In this document: in pieces, positions 46,051 through 57,559 of the stretch | Layout of the letters: the number at the start of each line of letters is the position of its first letter | Position numbering within the stretch: the first letter of the stretch is position 1 | DNA from: Nectonema munidae | Taxonomy: Eukaryota > Nematomorpha > Nectonematoida > Nectonematidae | Reading direction: 5' to 3' | Length of the DNA stretch: 64,000 nucleotides | Assembly (NCBI GenBank): GCA_030549495.1 | Contig: JAUIRK010000969.1 | Span: 310,001-374,000, forward strand | Made by a program: the position numbers and the translations under genes | The notes under the pieces: generated by a model | Database searches by the model: none | What the model was told of the DNA's origin: nothing | The model's input: the letters and a program-made list of their open reading frames with translations, nothing else

Positions 46051-47937
46051 AATTCTACGTAATCACGGGATATCTTCTAGTACTTTTCAAATTTTTTAAT
46101 GAAAGTTAATATGAACCTTGGGGAAATTTCGAAGAATTAAGGGATATTTCCAAAGGTAAAATATCATAAATTTGTATATATTTAATTTTTCATAGGTAAT
46201 ATTATATTTAATGGCAACAAATTTTTTAAACATTTTAAAAATGAGGTAGGAAGGTTTAAAAAACTTTTTTTTAAATATTTTGAAAGTATTATTATTGATA
46301 GATTTAATCAAGGCCCCAACGTCAAATAACAATTTGGAAAGATAAGGTATTTTTAACAATAAAAATTCTTTTAAAATTTCAGATCAAATTTTGTTTATGT
46401 TAAAAATAGTGTTCACTTTTCTTTAAAGAAAATAAAGTAAAAGATAAAAATGATGTGAAGTTAAAAATGCTAGATCAAAGCATATAGCTAAGAACACAAT
46501 TGTGATTTTACTTTTAAATCCAGTTAAAAATGCATAAAACTACTTACAGTGGCGCAAAGGTTTCACTTAAAAGTTTCGATTTTGTAATATACAGTGAACT
46601 TTGTTCGTTATTAAAAATCTTTTGAAAGCATTTGTAAATAGAGTTAGAAAATTAATATTTTGAGGATGGAATAGTGTTATGTCTTCTGGTTGAAGTAATG
46701 GAAGGGTGCGCGCGTGTTCTTTCGTGCTACGGCCACTTTTACGCCTCTGTTTATTAAAATATATACAAACTCAAAAAATGGTTCTTATTTGGGATGCAAT
46801 CAAATTATGGAAACAAAACTTAATGCAAAAGAGGCAAAAGAAGGTTTCAGTTAAAAGATTATCAAGGCCTCTCAATGTTTTTGGCCAAGAAACTTAAAAC
46901 CGCATAATCCCTTACGATGAGCGAGTAATTTAGAATTTTATTTCCTGTGAAGAATGTTTGAGGAGTCGCAGTTGATGTCGAAGGTTTGAAAGGGACAGAA
47001 CTAAGAGTCCTTCTCTAATAAAATTTATGACTTCTAGATATTAAAAAAAATTTTAGAAAATCAAAAAATAGAGTATAATTTTTGTAAGTGAATCTGTAAT
47101 GTATATCCTTTTAAAGTGAATCTGGAAGTATGGATTGGCTTTAAATTTGTCAATAGTGATGAGACAATTAAATCCAAAATTGTAGAAATCGTGTTTTTTT
47201 AATATCGGAATTGGAAGCGAATTGGAAAACTTCATTAATACTTTTTGATAACCCTTCTGATTCTTTTTGTTTTTATGGTTATTTAAAAAAGTTACATTTT
47301 TAGAATGATTTAAAAACTTTCGATTTATCTTCCTTAGTTTTAATCAAATTTAGAATTTAATATATTTTTTTAATTTTTAATATTTCAAATTAAGAATCGG
47401 CATCGGAATTGTATATTTTTTTAGAGTTTGCATCGGAATCGTACAAGGTATCGTGCAATCACAAGTTTAAATATTTTGAATGTGAAGTTGAAGTCACATT
47501 TTTTAAGTGATTTTTAAGATTTTTGCAAGTACTCTGAGTCGAAGTCTGGGCCGATAATTTTCCTCTTACTCGATAACCCAGTAGTATGAAGGAAAAGAAA
47601 AGAAACATATAAGCCACAATTTTTTCATAAAAATACTAATTATTTATTAGTAATTTAAAAGACAGCACTGGTACAGATTTATCAAGAATAATATCAGTTG
47701 GATTTGAAGAGAAATTTGTCGTTATTATATTAGTTATAACCATAAACTATATAGTTTTTATATTAGTTATTAGTGGGATGCTGAAGTTGGATTGAGAAGT
47801 AAACTTTTAAATTCATGTTTTATTTGTTAGATCCTGAATCTAGAAATTCATCTAGATACATAAATTTAAGTACAAGATCTCTGTTGTTCTGATAGCTCAG
47901 GAGTACTTAACATGTTTACTAATTATAACATATAAAG
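46051..47937. other. AT-rich region, no gene assigned
   Basis: One mildly GC-rich patch (46,680-46,960) has open frames on the plus strand in different phases (MVLIWDAIKLWKQNLMQKRQ) but no recognised domain. Confidence 0.4.
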
Positions 47938-48178
47938 CAGCGGTTCCAAACTCTGGGTCACGACCCCAAATGATGTCACAAAGCATCTTTCTTGGGGTCG
48001 ACAAGGCTTCAAAAAACGTTGTCAACTCTTAATTCTAAGAGATTTAAAGGATATACATACAGTTACATTTTGGTTGAAGGATAGTGGATAATTTCTTATC
48101 TATTTTTAACAAAGATAAATGAAGAAAATTACGAAGAAGAGAAATCCATAAAAATGATAAATCAATTTTAATTTTCAT
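47938..48178 (+). repeat. hAT terminal fragment, same family as 29,404
   Basis: Begins CAGCGGTTCCAAACTCTGGG with GGTCACGACCCC, then shares a long run with 29,463-29,630 (tcttaattctaagag, ggatatacatacagt, gataaatcaattttaatttt). Only the 5' terminal ~240 bp is present; no transposase. Confidence 0.75.
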
Positions 48179-48621
48179 ACAAGATTCCCACCTGTGCATT
48201 AAACCATCAATTTCAAAACTTGCTATTAAAATGCAATTTCACAGACATCGCACTAAATCAGCTAAATATCTGTTAAAATCTATTTTGATATTATTATTAA
48301 AAAACTTATTTTTAATAAAATTTCAACTAATGTTGTGATTTAGTTTACTAATAATATTATTAGATTTATCTTCTCATCTTTTTCTTCACTGTGCAGGATT
48401 GCGGTGTCAGAGGGAATTTACAAAAATATGCTAATGCTTTAGATGGGTCAAAATCTTCTAAATCAGCTACATTATAAACCAAACTCAAAAGAAATGTTTT
48501 AAAAAGTGGAGTGTAAAAAGTAAAATATAATTTAACATGATAGAAGAGAAATGAAAAAAGCAAAAATTACACTCATAAACACAAAATCATAATTTCTACA
48601 TATGCTATCATTTAAGAAGAA
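48179..48621. other. AT-rich spacer
   Basis: Nothing recognised. It includes the region just upstream of the decayed gene at 48,622. Confidence 0.4.
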
Positions 48622-49251
48622 ATGGATACGCTGGGAATAAAAGTGTTCGTTCTTTTCAGTGATTCCCAAAACGATCAAGTAATTCCTCTACCAGTGAAAG
48701 AAAATTTGAAGTTATCATTTGAAAGCGTGGAAGTTGAGTTCGCAATTTTGGAAAGAACTGATGTTTATGTTTTAGTTGGACACGCTAAAGACCTTAATGA
48801 CATTCCGACCAAAGAATACATTATGAAAAATGCTCAAGTGAAAAAGACTTTTGATGGTAAATTTTTTCTTCCGTTAAAATGGGCCGATATTTTCTTATCA
48901 GATATTAAAATTGAGTGATGATAGGCATCTCCAACACTTCTATTTGAAAATGACAGGTATTCGCTCAATTATGATCTAGGCGCACTTTTAGACCAAAATT
49001 TCACTTCAGTTTGTGCTCAATAGACTCCTTCCGATTTCGGACTATGTGGGCAACATTTTGCAAAGAATTTAGCTATAAAAATTTACCCAAATAAGTTTTT
49101 GTTGTTGAAGTTTGACACTTCTTTGATGGGTCAAATGGGTCCTTAGAATATTCTTACCAAATCTGAAGTTGCTTCCTTTCGTGATTGTGCCTCAATAACC
49201 AATGAAAACAATGAAACAGGCATCAGTCATAAAAATTTTAGACCCGAATAG
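48622..49251 (+). pseudogene. Unrecognised single-exon gene, broken by five stops
   Basis: ATG 48,622 sits in a good context (AGAAATGG) after an in-frame TAA. The first 98 codons are open (MDTLGIKVFVLFSDSQNDQV, ERTDVYVLVGHAKDLNDIPT, KTFDGKFFLPLKWADIF). The same frame then meets TGA-TGA-TAG (48,916-48,924), TAG 49,021 and TAG 49,141. Between them it keeps protein-like composition: LLFENDRYSLNYDLGALLDQ, TPSDFGLCGQHFAKNLAIKI, YPNKFLLLKFDTSLMGQMGP, NILTKSEVASFRDCASI, ending TAG 49,249. No frameshift is needed, so about 210 codons of one ancestral frame survive. I recognise no family. It is either recently inactivated or a retained 98-residue product. Confidence 0.5.
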
Positions 49252-49548
49252 TGCAAGATTACCAATCAGTTTTATATACTTTTGTTAAATCAATAAAATA
49301 CCGCATAGACGAGTGATGTATAAGAAGAAGAAAATTTATTTTAAGTTATATGTAAAAATAAATGTTAATATTTTTCATATAAATACGTTGGATTTAAACA
49401 CTTTAAAAGTTTTTATACTAACGCCAATCATGCTAACAAAAATTGAAGAAATAAAGGTATTGGTTAACCTTCGCTATACGCACATATGGCAATTTACTCC
49501 AGACTAATATTTAAAAACTCGATAGCGTAACATTTTTTCATTATCGTA

Positions 49549-49836
49549 ATTTTTTAATTGGCATGTAAATTTAATCAATTTTATGATCTTTTATGAAATA
49601 TGTCTAAAATTATCATCTGAAAAACTTTTTTCAAATTATTTTTGAAAAACCATTTTTTTGACTTAAACTTTATAGATGGCGTTAATTTTTTTAAGAAAAA
49701 ATACATTTTGGGATGATATATTTTTAATTACCATGTAAATTTAATCAATTTTATGATTTTTTTATGAAATATGTCTAAAATTATTATCTGAAAAACTTTT
49801 TTCAAATTATTTTTAAAAAACCATTTTTTTGACAAA
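49549..49836. repeat. Imperfect direct duplication in the piggyBac 3' region
   Basis: A segment of about 115 bases (catgtaaatttaatcaattt ... ttcaaattatttttgaaaaa) occurs at about 49,549-49,665 and again 170 bases later, with a few changes. Non-coding. Confidence 0.8.
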
Positions 49837-49867
49837 GAAGAAAAAAATCATATAAAATTTTGGCAGA

Positions 49868-52517
49868 TTAATTTCGTGTGATTTTTACACATAAAAAAAG
49901 GCATTTTTTACACTTTCGCGTTGTTCTGCTTTTTTTAGGCTTACAAATATTGCAGAAACCTCGGCTACTCGATGTTTCTAAGCTGTCAACCTGGTGAAAT
50001 CCGTAAAAACTTAAAATATTTTTTGTCTTCAGATTCACTTGAGGGGTTTGGGATCTGATTTTCATGGACTCTTCACTCAAATGCATAGCCAATTGTTTTA
50101 TAAATATTTTTCTTCCACTACTTTTTATTGATGGGTAGTCGTCAGGCGCATTGAACTTCGCAATGATGAAAGCATTTAGAACACTCATATCAAGATAGTT
50201 TGCAAATGCTGCTCTAGTCCACCTTCTACAAGGTTTATAACTCCGGTATTGCTTGACCATTCTATTCGCAACGTCGACCCCGCCTTTGTATTTGTTATAT
50301 TCTATTAGAGATTCAGGCTTATCATACTCTGAAGAAATTTCGACTTTTTTCTGTGTTGAGATGAAAGAATGTAAACAACTTTAAAATTGCGTGTTGCATG
50401 TTTACGAGGAATATAGGCGGAAAGAGAAGCTTGACGAGAATAAACAATACGGGATTCGCATTCATTTAGATGAAGAGTTTTAAATAAGAGGGCTGAAGAA
50501 TTCTTGGAATAAATCTTCTAGAAGACATAACAGTACCACAAATGGTAATATTTTTTAAAAGTCCCCACTCTGCAACTTCATGGGACGTAAAAAATCTATC
50601 TATATAAAGGCCACAGCCATCAGGTAGATTTGCATCTGTTACTAATCTTTTGATGATGTTCTTAGAAGAAAAGTATTCTTTGTTGGGTAAACCAGAGATG
50701 TAAATTTCTGGTTTGAGAAAATAAAAACTTTCAGCATCATTTAGATGATAAAATTTAAGGCCATGATGGCCGGGCTTTTTAGGGTCATATATCTTTATAT
50801 TACAGCGTCCTCTAAAGCTGACCAACTGCTCGTCTATTGTAAAGGCTTTATTTGGAGTCAAAAGTTGGAAAAAGTGTGATAAAAATGATCATAAATCTTT
50901 CTTATAGCAGATATTTTATCATTAGGATTTCTCTCAGCTTTTTCGTCAAAAGTTAGAAAATTGTGTATTAAAACAAACATATTTCTACCAAGTGCAGCTT
51001 TCAAAAACGGAACACCACAATTTTCACTGAACAAACTTGAAATTTTCATTCTCTGATCCATTGATTGACCTATATACTTTAAACAGGATAAATAGGAAAC
51101 TAGGTAGAACACTTGAAAATTATCTGCATAGTGCCTAAGATTACTATGCTTAGGATTAGATTTTCTAAATAAAAAATTAAAAAAAAATCTATATTTTAAC
51201 TTTTCTGAAATATAAATTGCAAAAAATTATTTGAACGGACTCTCGGTTTGATGTAAATGCCCCTGATAAAAATTTATCTCTTTGTCTTTTAGCATGTGTG
51301 TGTGTGGTGTGTGGTGCGTGTGTATGTGTGAGTGTATGTATGTTTGTGCTTGTGTATGTATAATTTTTTGTTTGTAAGCATGCTTATTTTGCTTGGACAA
51401 AAAAGGCATTTTCCAAGTTAACCATATTACTGACGGACTATTTTTATTTGCCCAGTGACGGAAAGGGGGCGAAGTTTGATGGTTTTTGACAGCTCAACAT
51501 AATATGACACTACTGAGTATCTAGAAACCTTTATCTAAACCGCAAAAATAGTTTCTTACCAATCAGTAATTCTTGTTATACATGATAAAACCAAAATTAA
51601 GTGAAAAACTTTTTATTTGTGGTATTTCAAAAAAAACCTCAGGTTTTTAAAAAAAAATTTTTAATACTAAAAATAAAAAGATTCTGGTAGAAGCTTATTT
51701 GTTACTAAACTACTTGCTTGATAAAAAAATTAAACAAAATCATGAAAATTTTTATAAAATTATTTTAATTTTTTAAATTACTAGGCTAATTAAAAAAATT
51801 AAAAATGTTCTTAAATTACAACCTTAATATTTTAAATAACTTTATTTAAAAAATTGATTTTATGTTACAAAAATTTCAAACGATTTTGTTGAATAAAACA
51901 TGAGTTGTTGACTTTAACTTTAGTATATAAAGTTTGCTTGAATTGAATAGGCTAATAAATTGGTTTGACAGTTCGAATAGATTGAAGCGAATGAATTGAT
52001 TCGTAAAGCAGTACCAGATAATAAAGAAAATTCACTGAGTTTCGTAAAAAATGATTCAGCAAATTTGTCACTGTGCTAACTTTACTGGTAAAGGGAGGGC
52101 TAGAAAAGTTCCGCTACCTCGTCAAAAATAAAAAATATAAAAAGCATTGTTAGAATATTTATAAAATTTACTCATAGTTAGAATCCATCTTTTTTTAGTT
52201 TTGAGGAAAAGATAATTGATCAATTCTTGGGTGAAAAAAAATTGAAAAATTTTCAAGATATTAGTTTCCATAAAAGCAGAGTTTTTAGGACCAGGTGGAA
52301 AGTTGATAACATTTCTGATATTTTCACTTACAACTCTTCGGCGTGAATCATAAAAAGACTCCCAACCGTAATCAATTTGATCTGGGCAAATTAAATTGTA
52401 ATCAATGTCTTCTTCATATTCCGAACTTTGAGAGCTTTCATCAGAAAAAAAGCTTGCAAGTGTATGTATTACATATGATCGTGTGCAAGTGTATGTATTA
52501 CGTATGATAGTGTGCAA
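49868..52517 (-). pseudogene. piggyBac transposase (PGBD4-like), decayed
   Basis: Order on the minus strand: acidic N-terminus SDESSQSSEYEEDIDYN and VINFPPGPKNSAF (52,517-52,180); a ~1-kb gap; SENCGVPFLKAALGRNMFVL (51,112-50,858); a small frame overlap; AFTIDEQLVSFRGRCNIKIY with KPGHHGLKFY (first Asp); GCGLYIDRFFTSHEVAEWGL (second Asp); a stop and frame change near 50,465; YNKYKGGVDVANRMVKQYRS (third Asp, about 50,290); CRRWTRAAFANYLDMSVLNA; and the Cys-rich finger FCNICKPKKSRTTRKCKKCL. All three catalytic Asp survive. At least two frame breaks and the internal gap make the gene non-functional as it stands, unless the gap is an intron. Confidence 0.85.
51130..52120. other. Non-coding gap inside the piggyBac transposase gene
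   Basis: AT-rich, includes a (CA/TG)n-like microsatellite at about 51,293-51,356. It could be an intron or a later insertion. No element ends were recognised. Confidence 0.45.
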
Positions 52518-52583
52518 GTGAATGTATAACTTATGATCGTGTGCAAGTGAATGTATAACTTATGATCGTGTGCAAGTGTGATA
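52452..52583. repeat. 29-bp tandem repeat, about 4.5 copies
   Basis: Unit gtgcaagtgtatgtattaca-tatgatcgt, later copies reading gtgcaagtgaatgtataact-tatgatcgt. It lies between the right piggyBac end and the N-terminal transposase codons. Confidence 0.85.
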
Positions 52584-52822
52584 CGAGTGATTCCATACCA
52601 GTGCTTGTGTGAGAAAATCTATTCATATACGATCGGTCATTTATGTATACATTAGGGTGTTCCAAGTTATAATGGAAAAAATAAATTTTTAATGGTCCTA
52701 GCACATTTTTTTATGTTCTCTATGTTTTATATAGTTTTTACATATCACAAAGCATATGGAGTAAATTGCCATATGTGCGTCTACCATGCTATAAGGATAT
52801 TCGTGCGTATAGCGAAGGTTAA

Positions 52823-54800
52823 ACAAGTTCAGTCAAATTCCTCTGAAGAACTTTTTCTTAACTTTGTCCAAGAAAGTTTCATGAAACAAGTCATCCAAAC
52901 AAAAACAAGAATTAGCCCTAATGGTAAAGAAAGTTTGCTAAATTTGCTATTTACCAGTAATGAAAATCTTTTGGGCGATGTCACCATGCTACCAAACTTA
53001 ACAAAAAGTTTAGTTTTTACTGTCGTGCAGAAAATAAAAAGTATTGTCAAACCTACCAAGTACAATTTTTATGGTGCTAATTACAACAGCATCGAAAAAA
53101 GATATTTTTAAGTTCGTGAAAAGCTTATTAATTTAAATACATCAAAAAGTCCAGGATTTGATAATATATCACTTATCTTTTTCAAAAATTTAGCTAATAC
53201 TATTGCTGTTCTGTTGACATTTCTTTTTAACAAGTCTTTGAAAGAATCCAGACTTTCTGATGATTGGAAATTGTGTTGCATTACACATATCTTCAATTCA
53301 AACTAATATCAGTTAACTGTGTAAGGTTTAAAATTTTGGGATCAATAAAATTAATGATAAGGTTTCGGCTCATCTTGAAGTTAATGGGATATTATGCGAC
53401 AATCAACATGGATTTCGTCAAAAAAGTCTACAATTATGAACCGGATCGAATATATAAATGAAGTTACCCTTGAAGCGAACAAAAGTAAAACAGTAAATGT
53501 TGTTTATTTTTACTTCGAAAAAGCATTTGATACCGTTCCTCATGAAAGGCTCCTACTAAAACTGCAATTATCTTATCAATATCTTTATCAATTATCTTAT
53601 CATCGTTTCTCTTGCAATTTCTTGAGCTGGATAAAAGACTATAAATGCAAAGGCCTTGTAAGATTAAACGGAAATTACTCAACGGTTGCAGAGGTTACAG
53701 GTAGCGTTCAACAAGGCTCTATAATGGGTCCAATTCTTTTCAGTCTGTTCATAAACAATATCCCTAACAAGCTCAAATCTTGTTGAAAATTATATGTTGA
53801 CGATATCAAGATATATACTGCTTCTAATGAATCTTCAATCTTTCTACTCAAGATTTGCATTCAATTTATGAATGGACCATTGAATGTGACTTGAAATTAA
53901 ATCCCAATAAGTGCTATCATTTTAAATTGAAAGATCTGATGATCAGGTCTTTTTTATAGGAGTAAAACCACTAAAAAAAACTTTAAAACATAAAAACTTG
54001 GCGCTGACAATTGATTGTAAACTCTGTTTTACAGAACATGAGCTTGTAGTGTAAAGAAAGCTTTTTCTGTACTTCATATGATGACAAATACTTTTGTTTT
54101 ATCTGACTTAAATGTTGCTGTTCATTTATTTAAGTAATTAGTTGGGCGTATTCTTGAATATGCTAATATAATTTTTGGTAACTCCTCGATATCTAACATG
54201 AAGAAGATTGAAAAAGTAGAAAAAGCATTTACTAAATATTTAAAGGGAATGAAAAACCTCAGTTATGAAGAAAGATTACAAATTCTTAATCTTCCTACTT
54301 TATACTACAGAACAATTCGTAATGAAATGTTCACAATATTTAACTTCATAAAAAGTAAAATCAATCTTAACAAAATGTCTTACCTGAGTTTTCTTCAAGA
54401 ATATCCAGATCACACAAGTATAAACTCAAATCACAATCTGCTAACAAGTACCGACTAAATTATTTTCTTCAAAGAGCACTCATTAGATGAAATGCTTTAC
54501 GTATTGACGTTGTAAACTCATCCATTATAATTATCGATGTATTCAAAAAGAAGCTCGATGAATTTTGGATAAAAGATAAATAGAAATATTTATGATCATA
54601 AAAATTTAGATGCATTTTTTATAGGTTCCTTATAATATTTTCACATAATTAAAGTAGCATGAAATAGAAGACAAATTGTCAATTTCTAAACTTTTATACT
54701 TCGTTTTAGGATTTAAAATTATTTCTTCTTGTTTGTAAAAATGTGTCTATGCACATTTTTATATTGAAATAGAATTGGAATTAAAAAAGTTATAGATCGT
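52823..54800 (+). pseudogene. LINE relic: end of AP-endonuclease plus reverse transcriptase
   Basis: Begins at the piggyBac border with the end of an AP-endonuclease domain (ELFLNFVQESFMKQVIQTKT, SLLNLLFTSNENLLGDV). The linker follows (LNTSKSPGFDNISLIFFKNL, about 53,140) and then RT: HGFRQKSSTIMNRIEYINEV, VYFYFEKAFDTVPHERLLLK, VTGSVQQGSIMGPILFSLFI, YVDDIKIYTAS. The C-terminal part is KAFTKYLKGMKNLSYEERLQ then ILNLPTLYYRTIRNEMFTIF (54,198-54,458). Several stops and frame changes. The first catalytic Asp position reads Tyr (VYFYFEKAFD). An A-rich end lies near 54,780. CR1/Jockey group by style. Confidence 0.85.
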
Positions 54801-55846
54801 ATTGAATTTAATCGTAAAGTAACTTTTTATAATTTAACACATATTTTCTCGAAATTATACTTTCTTTTTTATAAACTTGCTGTATATTTAAGTTTTCAGT
54901 TTGTACAACAAAGCAAGGAATGCCGCTATAGGTTATATAACAAATCCAGAACAGAGGGAGAAAGCTTATCAAAATTTGCACAATTATTCGCTTCTACTGA
55001 GTTCCTTTGGTGAGTCTTGATGCAACGTTTCTCCTCTTTCTCATTTCTTTTTGTCAAAATTCACTTTTCTGTTTTTTGCATCATATACAACAGAAAGTGT
55101 ACATATTAAACCTTTGCTTAAAACAGTTTTGTATTATACAAATTGCACACTAACCAAAAGCAAACATGTATTTGCTTGATTTAAACGCTGTTAAAAATGT
55201 TTGATTCAAAATAAATGCATTTAATCATATTTTTAAAAATACCCATCGTTGATATGAATATCATTTTGTTATTTAGAAAATATAAACTAAAATAAATATA
55301 AAGAAATATATAGAAACATAACTAACTTAAAAATAAGGGTTAAGAAATATAAATGTGTAAACTTTAGACTTCAACTATGCTGAGCGACCGCAACTTTACC
55401 TTCTAAAAATAAACTTTCTAAATTGATGTGTATACAAATATCAAATGTTATCTACTTTTATATTTTTTTATTTATCCAAGCATTGATAGATAAGAAACCT
55501 TGCTATTGCGGACAATTTATAAAAAAAGAAAGAATTAGATTTGAAAAAATAGTTTCAGAGAAATAAAATAATATTTGTTGAATTTTAAATATTTTAATTT
55601 TGGACCTGAGCAGCCATGCACTATTTTGATTCAAAAGTTTTAACGAAAATAAAGCAGATATTGAAAAATTACTAGCATGTAAATTTCAAAATAGTTATTT
55701 GAAACAACATTATAGCAAAAAAAGAGGCGTATCAATTTGACTTACAGAAAATAAAAATTAACACCATCTATTAAATTTTTGTTTTAACATTTTTTCAATT
55801 TTGACAAGTTTTAAAAATTCATACAACCAAATATAAAAGTAAAAAA
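54801..55846. other. AT-rich spacer, no gene seen
   Basis: No recognised coding, repeats or element ends. Confidence 0.5.
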
Positions 55847-56601
55847 GTGCTCCTGTTAAAAGTTTCTGTTAAAAGTGAAAATGCCAGGCGATCTAAAGAA
55901 GGTTCAGAAAAGGACACACTTTGTGCAGTTCCAAAGCCCATAAAATTCGAAGATTCTCGTTATTTGTACGTAAAAGAAGCACTGAGACCCAAAACTTTTG
56001 AAAGTACGGTGGAAATCAATGACGTCTATCTGGATAAAGAATTCATTTACATCGTTCAAGAATTCTTGCGTGGAGATACGCTGGGCATAAAATGCTTGAG
56101 GAAAAGGAGTCAGCGTGGAAGAAACAAAGAGGTACAGCGCCCAATTACTTTTGACCATAGCTTATTTACGTATTACACAATAGCAACATCATGTTCGATG
56201 AAGAGGGGAACTTGAAAATCATTGATTTTGTATTTTCTTGGAAAGAAATTGCAAAAGAAATAGGATATCGAGGAAAAAGTGATTGGATGTATTTCAGAAG
56301 AAATTTGCGTGTGTTAGAAAAAGCGTGCAACTTTGAAGCGTGCGGAAACAACGAGTCTCGTGAAAGTCGCGCACTTCACAGTTTTATATAAACAGTTGTA
56401 AGTTATTTAGAAGGGAGAAATTTTCCAATTGAAGATTTACTGAAGAAACATCCTTGGGTGGAAGGCCATATAACCAATAGTGGAAACGACTTTGTTAAGC
56501 CCCAATTTATCGAAAAACTCAGTTCATGTTCTGAAAAAATTTTAGATATTCAAATTCTTCCATTCAAGGAAGATACAAAGTATATTTCAGTTGAATTTTA
56601 A
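55847..56601 (+). pseudogene. Divergent protein-kinase-like gene, decayed
   Basis: Single-exon gene in two frames. The first frame (to about 56,165) reads DSRYLYVKEALRPKTFESTV and DKEFIYIVQEFLRGDTLGIK, resembling the N-lobe and hinge of a kinase. After a small frame change near 56,170 it continues HNSNIMFDEEGNLKIIDFVF, which matches the catalytic/Mg loop (HxxNIMxDxxGxLKIIDF), with IIDF in place of DFG. Further on come EIGYRGKSDWMYFRRNLRVL, a TAA at 56,389, YLEGRNFPIEDLLKKHPWVE (the HPW motif of subdomain XI) and VKPQFIEKLSSCSEKILDI, ending TAA 56,599-56,601. The region between hinge and catalytic loop is short, and no Gly-rich loop is seen upstream. At least two lesions, so it is non-functional. 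Origin (host retrocopy or captured gene) unknown. Confidence 0.55.
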
Positions 56602-57235
56602 TAATGATTATCAAAAATTTCCTCTAATCCCTTCCCTTCTTATCTCAAAAAGTCAAAAATTCTTTAAAATAATTAACACAAAAAATATTTATCATTGCCA
56701 TTTTGATTTTCATGTAATTCATCCATGTGGAAGTTGTTCATCCACGGGTAATATTTTTTTACCATTTTCAATATTTTCACTATCATTGATAACTTTAATA
56801 CTTTATAACTTGTGAAACTATTTTTTATTATATTTTTTTAAACGTTAACTTCTTTTTATTATTTTTACGTATTTCAATTATATATAAATTTTCTGCATAA
56901 ATAATTTCAATAATTTATTTTTTCATTTTTAATTAATGCCCCATTTATACGCAAAATTGTTTAATTAAAAAAACTAAAAATAATTTAAAAGTTAAATTTT
57001 GAATAAAAATAAAAAAGATAACAATGGGAAAAAAATTAATAAAAATAGTTTCACAAGTTATAAAGTTATCAATCATAGTAAAAATATAGAAAATTGTTAC
57101 CTGAACCCCAAAATGGCAACAACAATAATTGAGGGGTTAGGTTTAGATGATGATAAGGTCGAATACTCGAGTGAATTTTTAATGTAAGGGATGATAACTG
57201 AGATGAATGGGAGTAAGCAAATTTGATTAATGTTA
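56602..57235. other. AT-rich spacer with a short open stretch
   Basis: At 57,113-57,187 a short frame, MATTIIEGLGLDDDKVEYSS-EFLM, follows an acceptor-like tag and ends TAA. It could be a terminal exon or chance; no homology is known to me. Confidence 0.3.
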
Positions 57236-57559
57236 GGGCGATTTTTTTGACTTAAAAAAATTATTTTTTGACTTTATTTTTGACTTCTTTGCTACAAATT
57301 TTGACTTAACCTATTTTTTTTAGTTTTGTAGTTCTAAATCCTGAAAATTAAAGAAATTCTCGATAAAAACCTTTTTTAAACCCATTTTTGACTTTATTGT
57401 TAAAGGTTTAACTTTTTTTTTTGACTTTTTGGCTATAAAAAGTAGATATCTTTTTAGAAATTAAGATTATTTGAACGAACATTTAAACTTGAAAAAACAT
57501 AGGTAATAGAGAAATAAAATTATGATGTGATGGCAAGAAATTTCTATCTTTTCCCAACA

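Larger units (their letters stand above)
49464..52822 (-). mobile_element. Structurally complete piggyBac transposon
   Basis: Both borders are TTAA (49,464-49,467 and 52,819-52,822) followed inward by CC: the left end reads CCTTCGCTATACGCACATAT and the right end, read inward, CCTTCGCTATACGCACGAAT. On the left, the inner motif catatggcaatttactcc follows at once. On the right the matching ggagtaaattgccatatg is separated from the tip by about 28 extra bases. This asymmetric spacing is the known design of piggyBac ends. The element is 3.36 kb, with the transposase on the minus strand. It adjoins the LINE relic exactly at the right TTAA. Confidence 0.9.
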
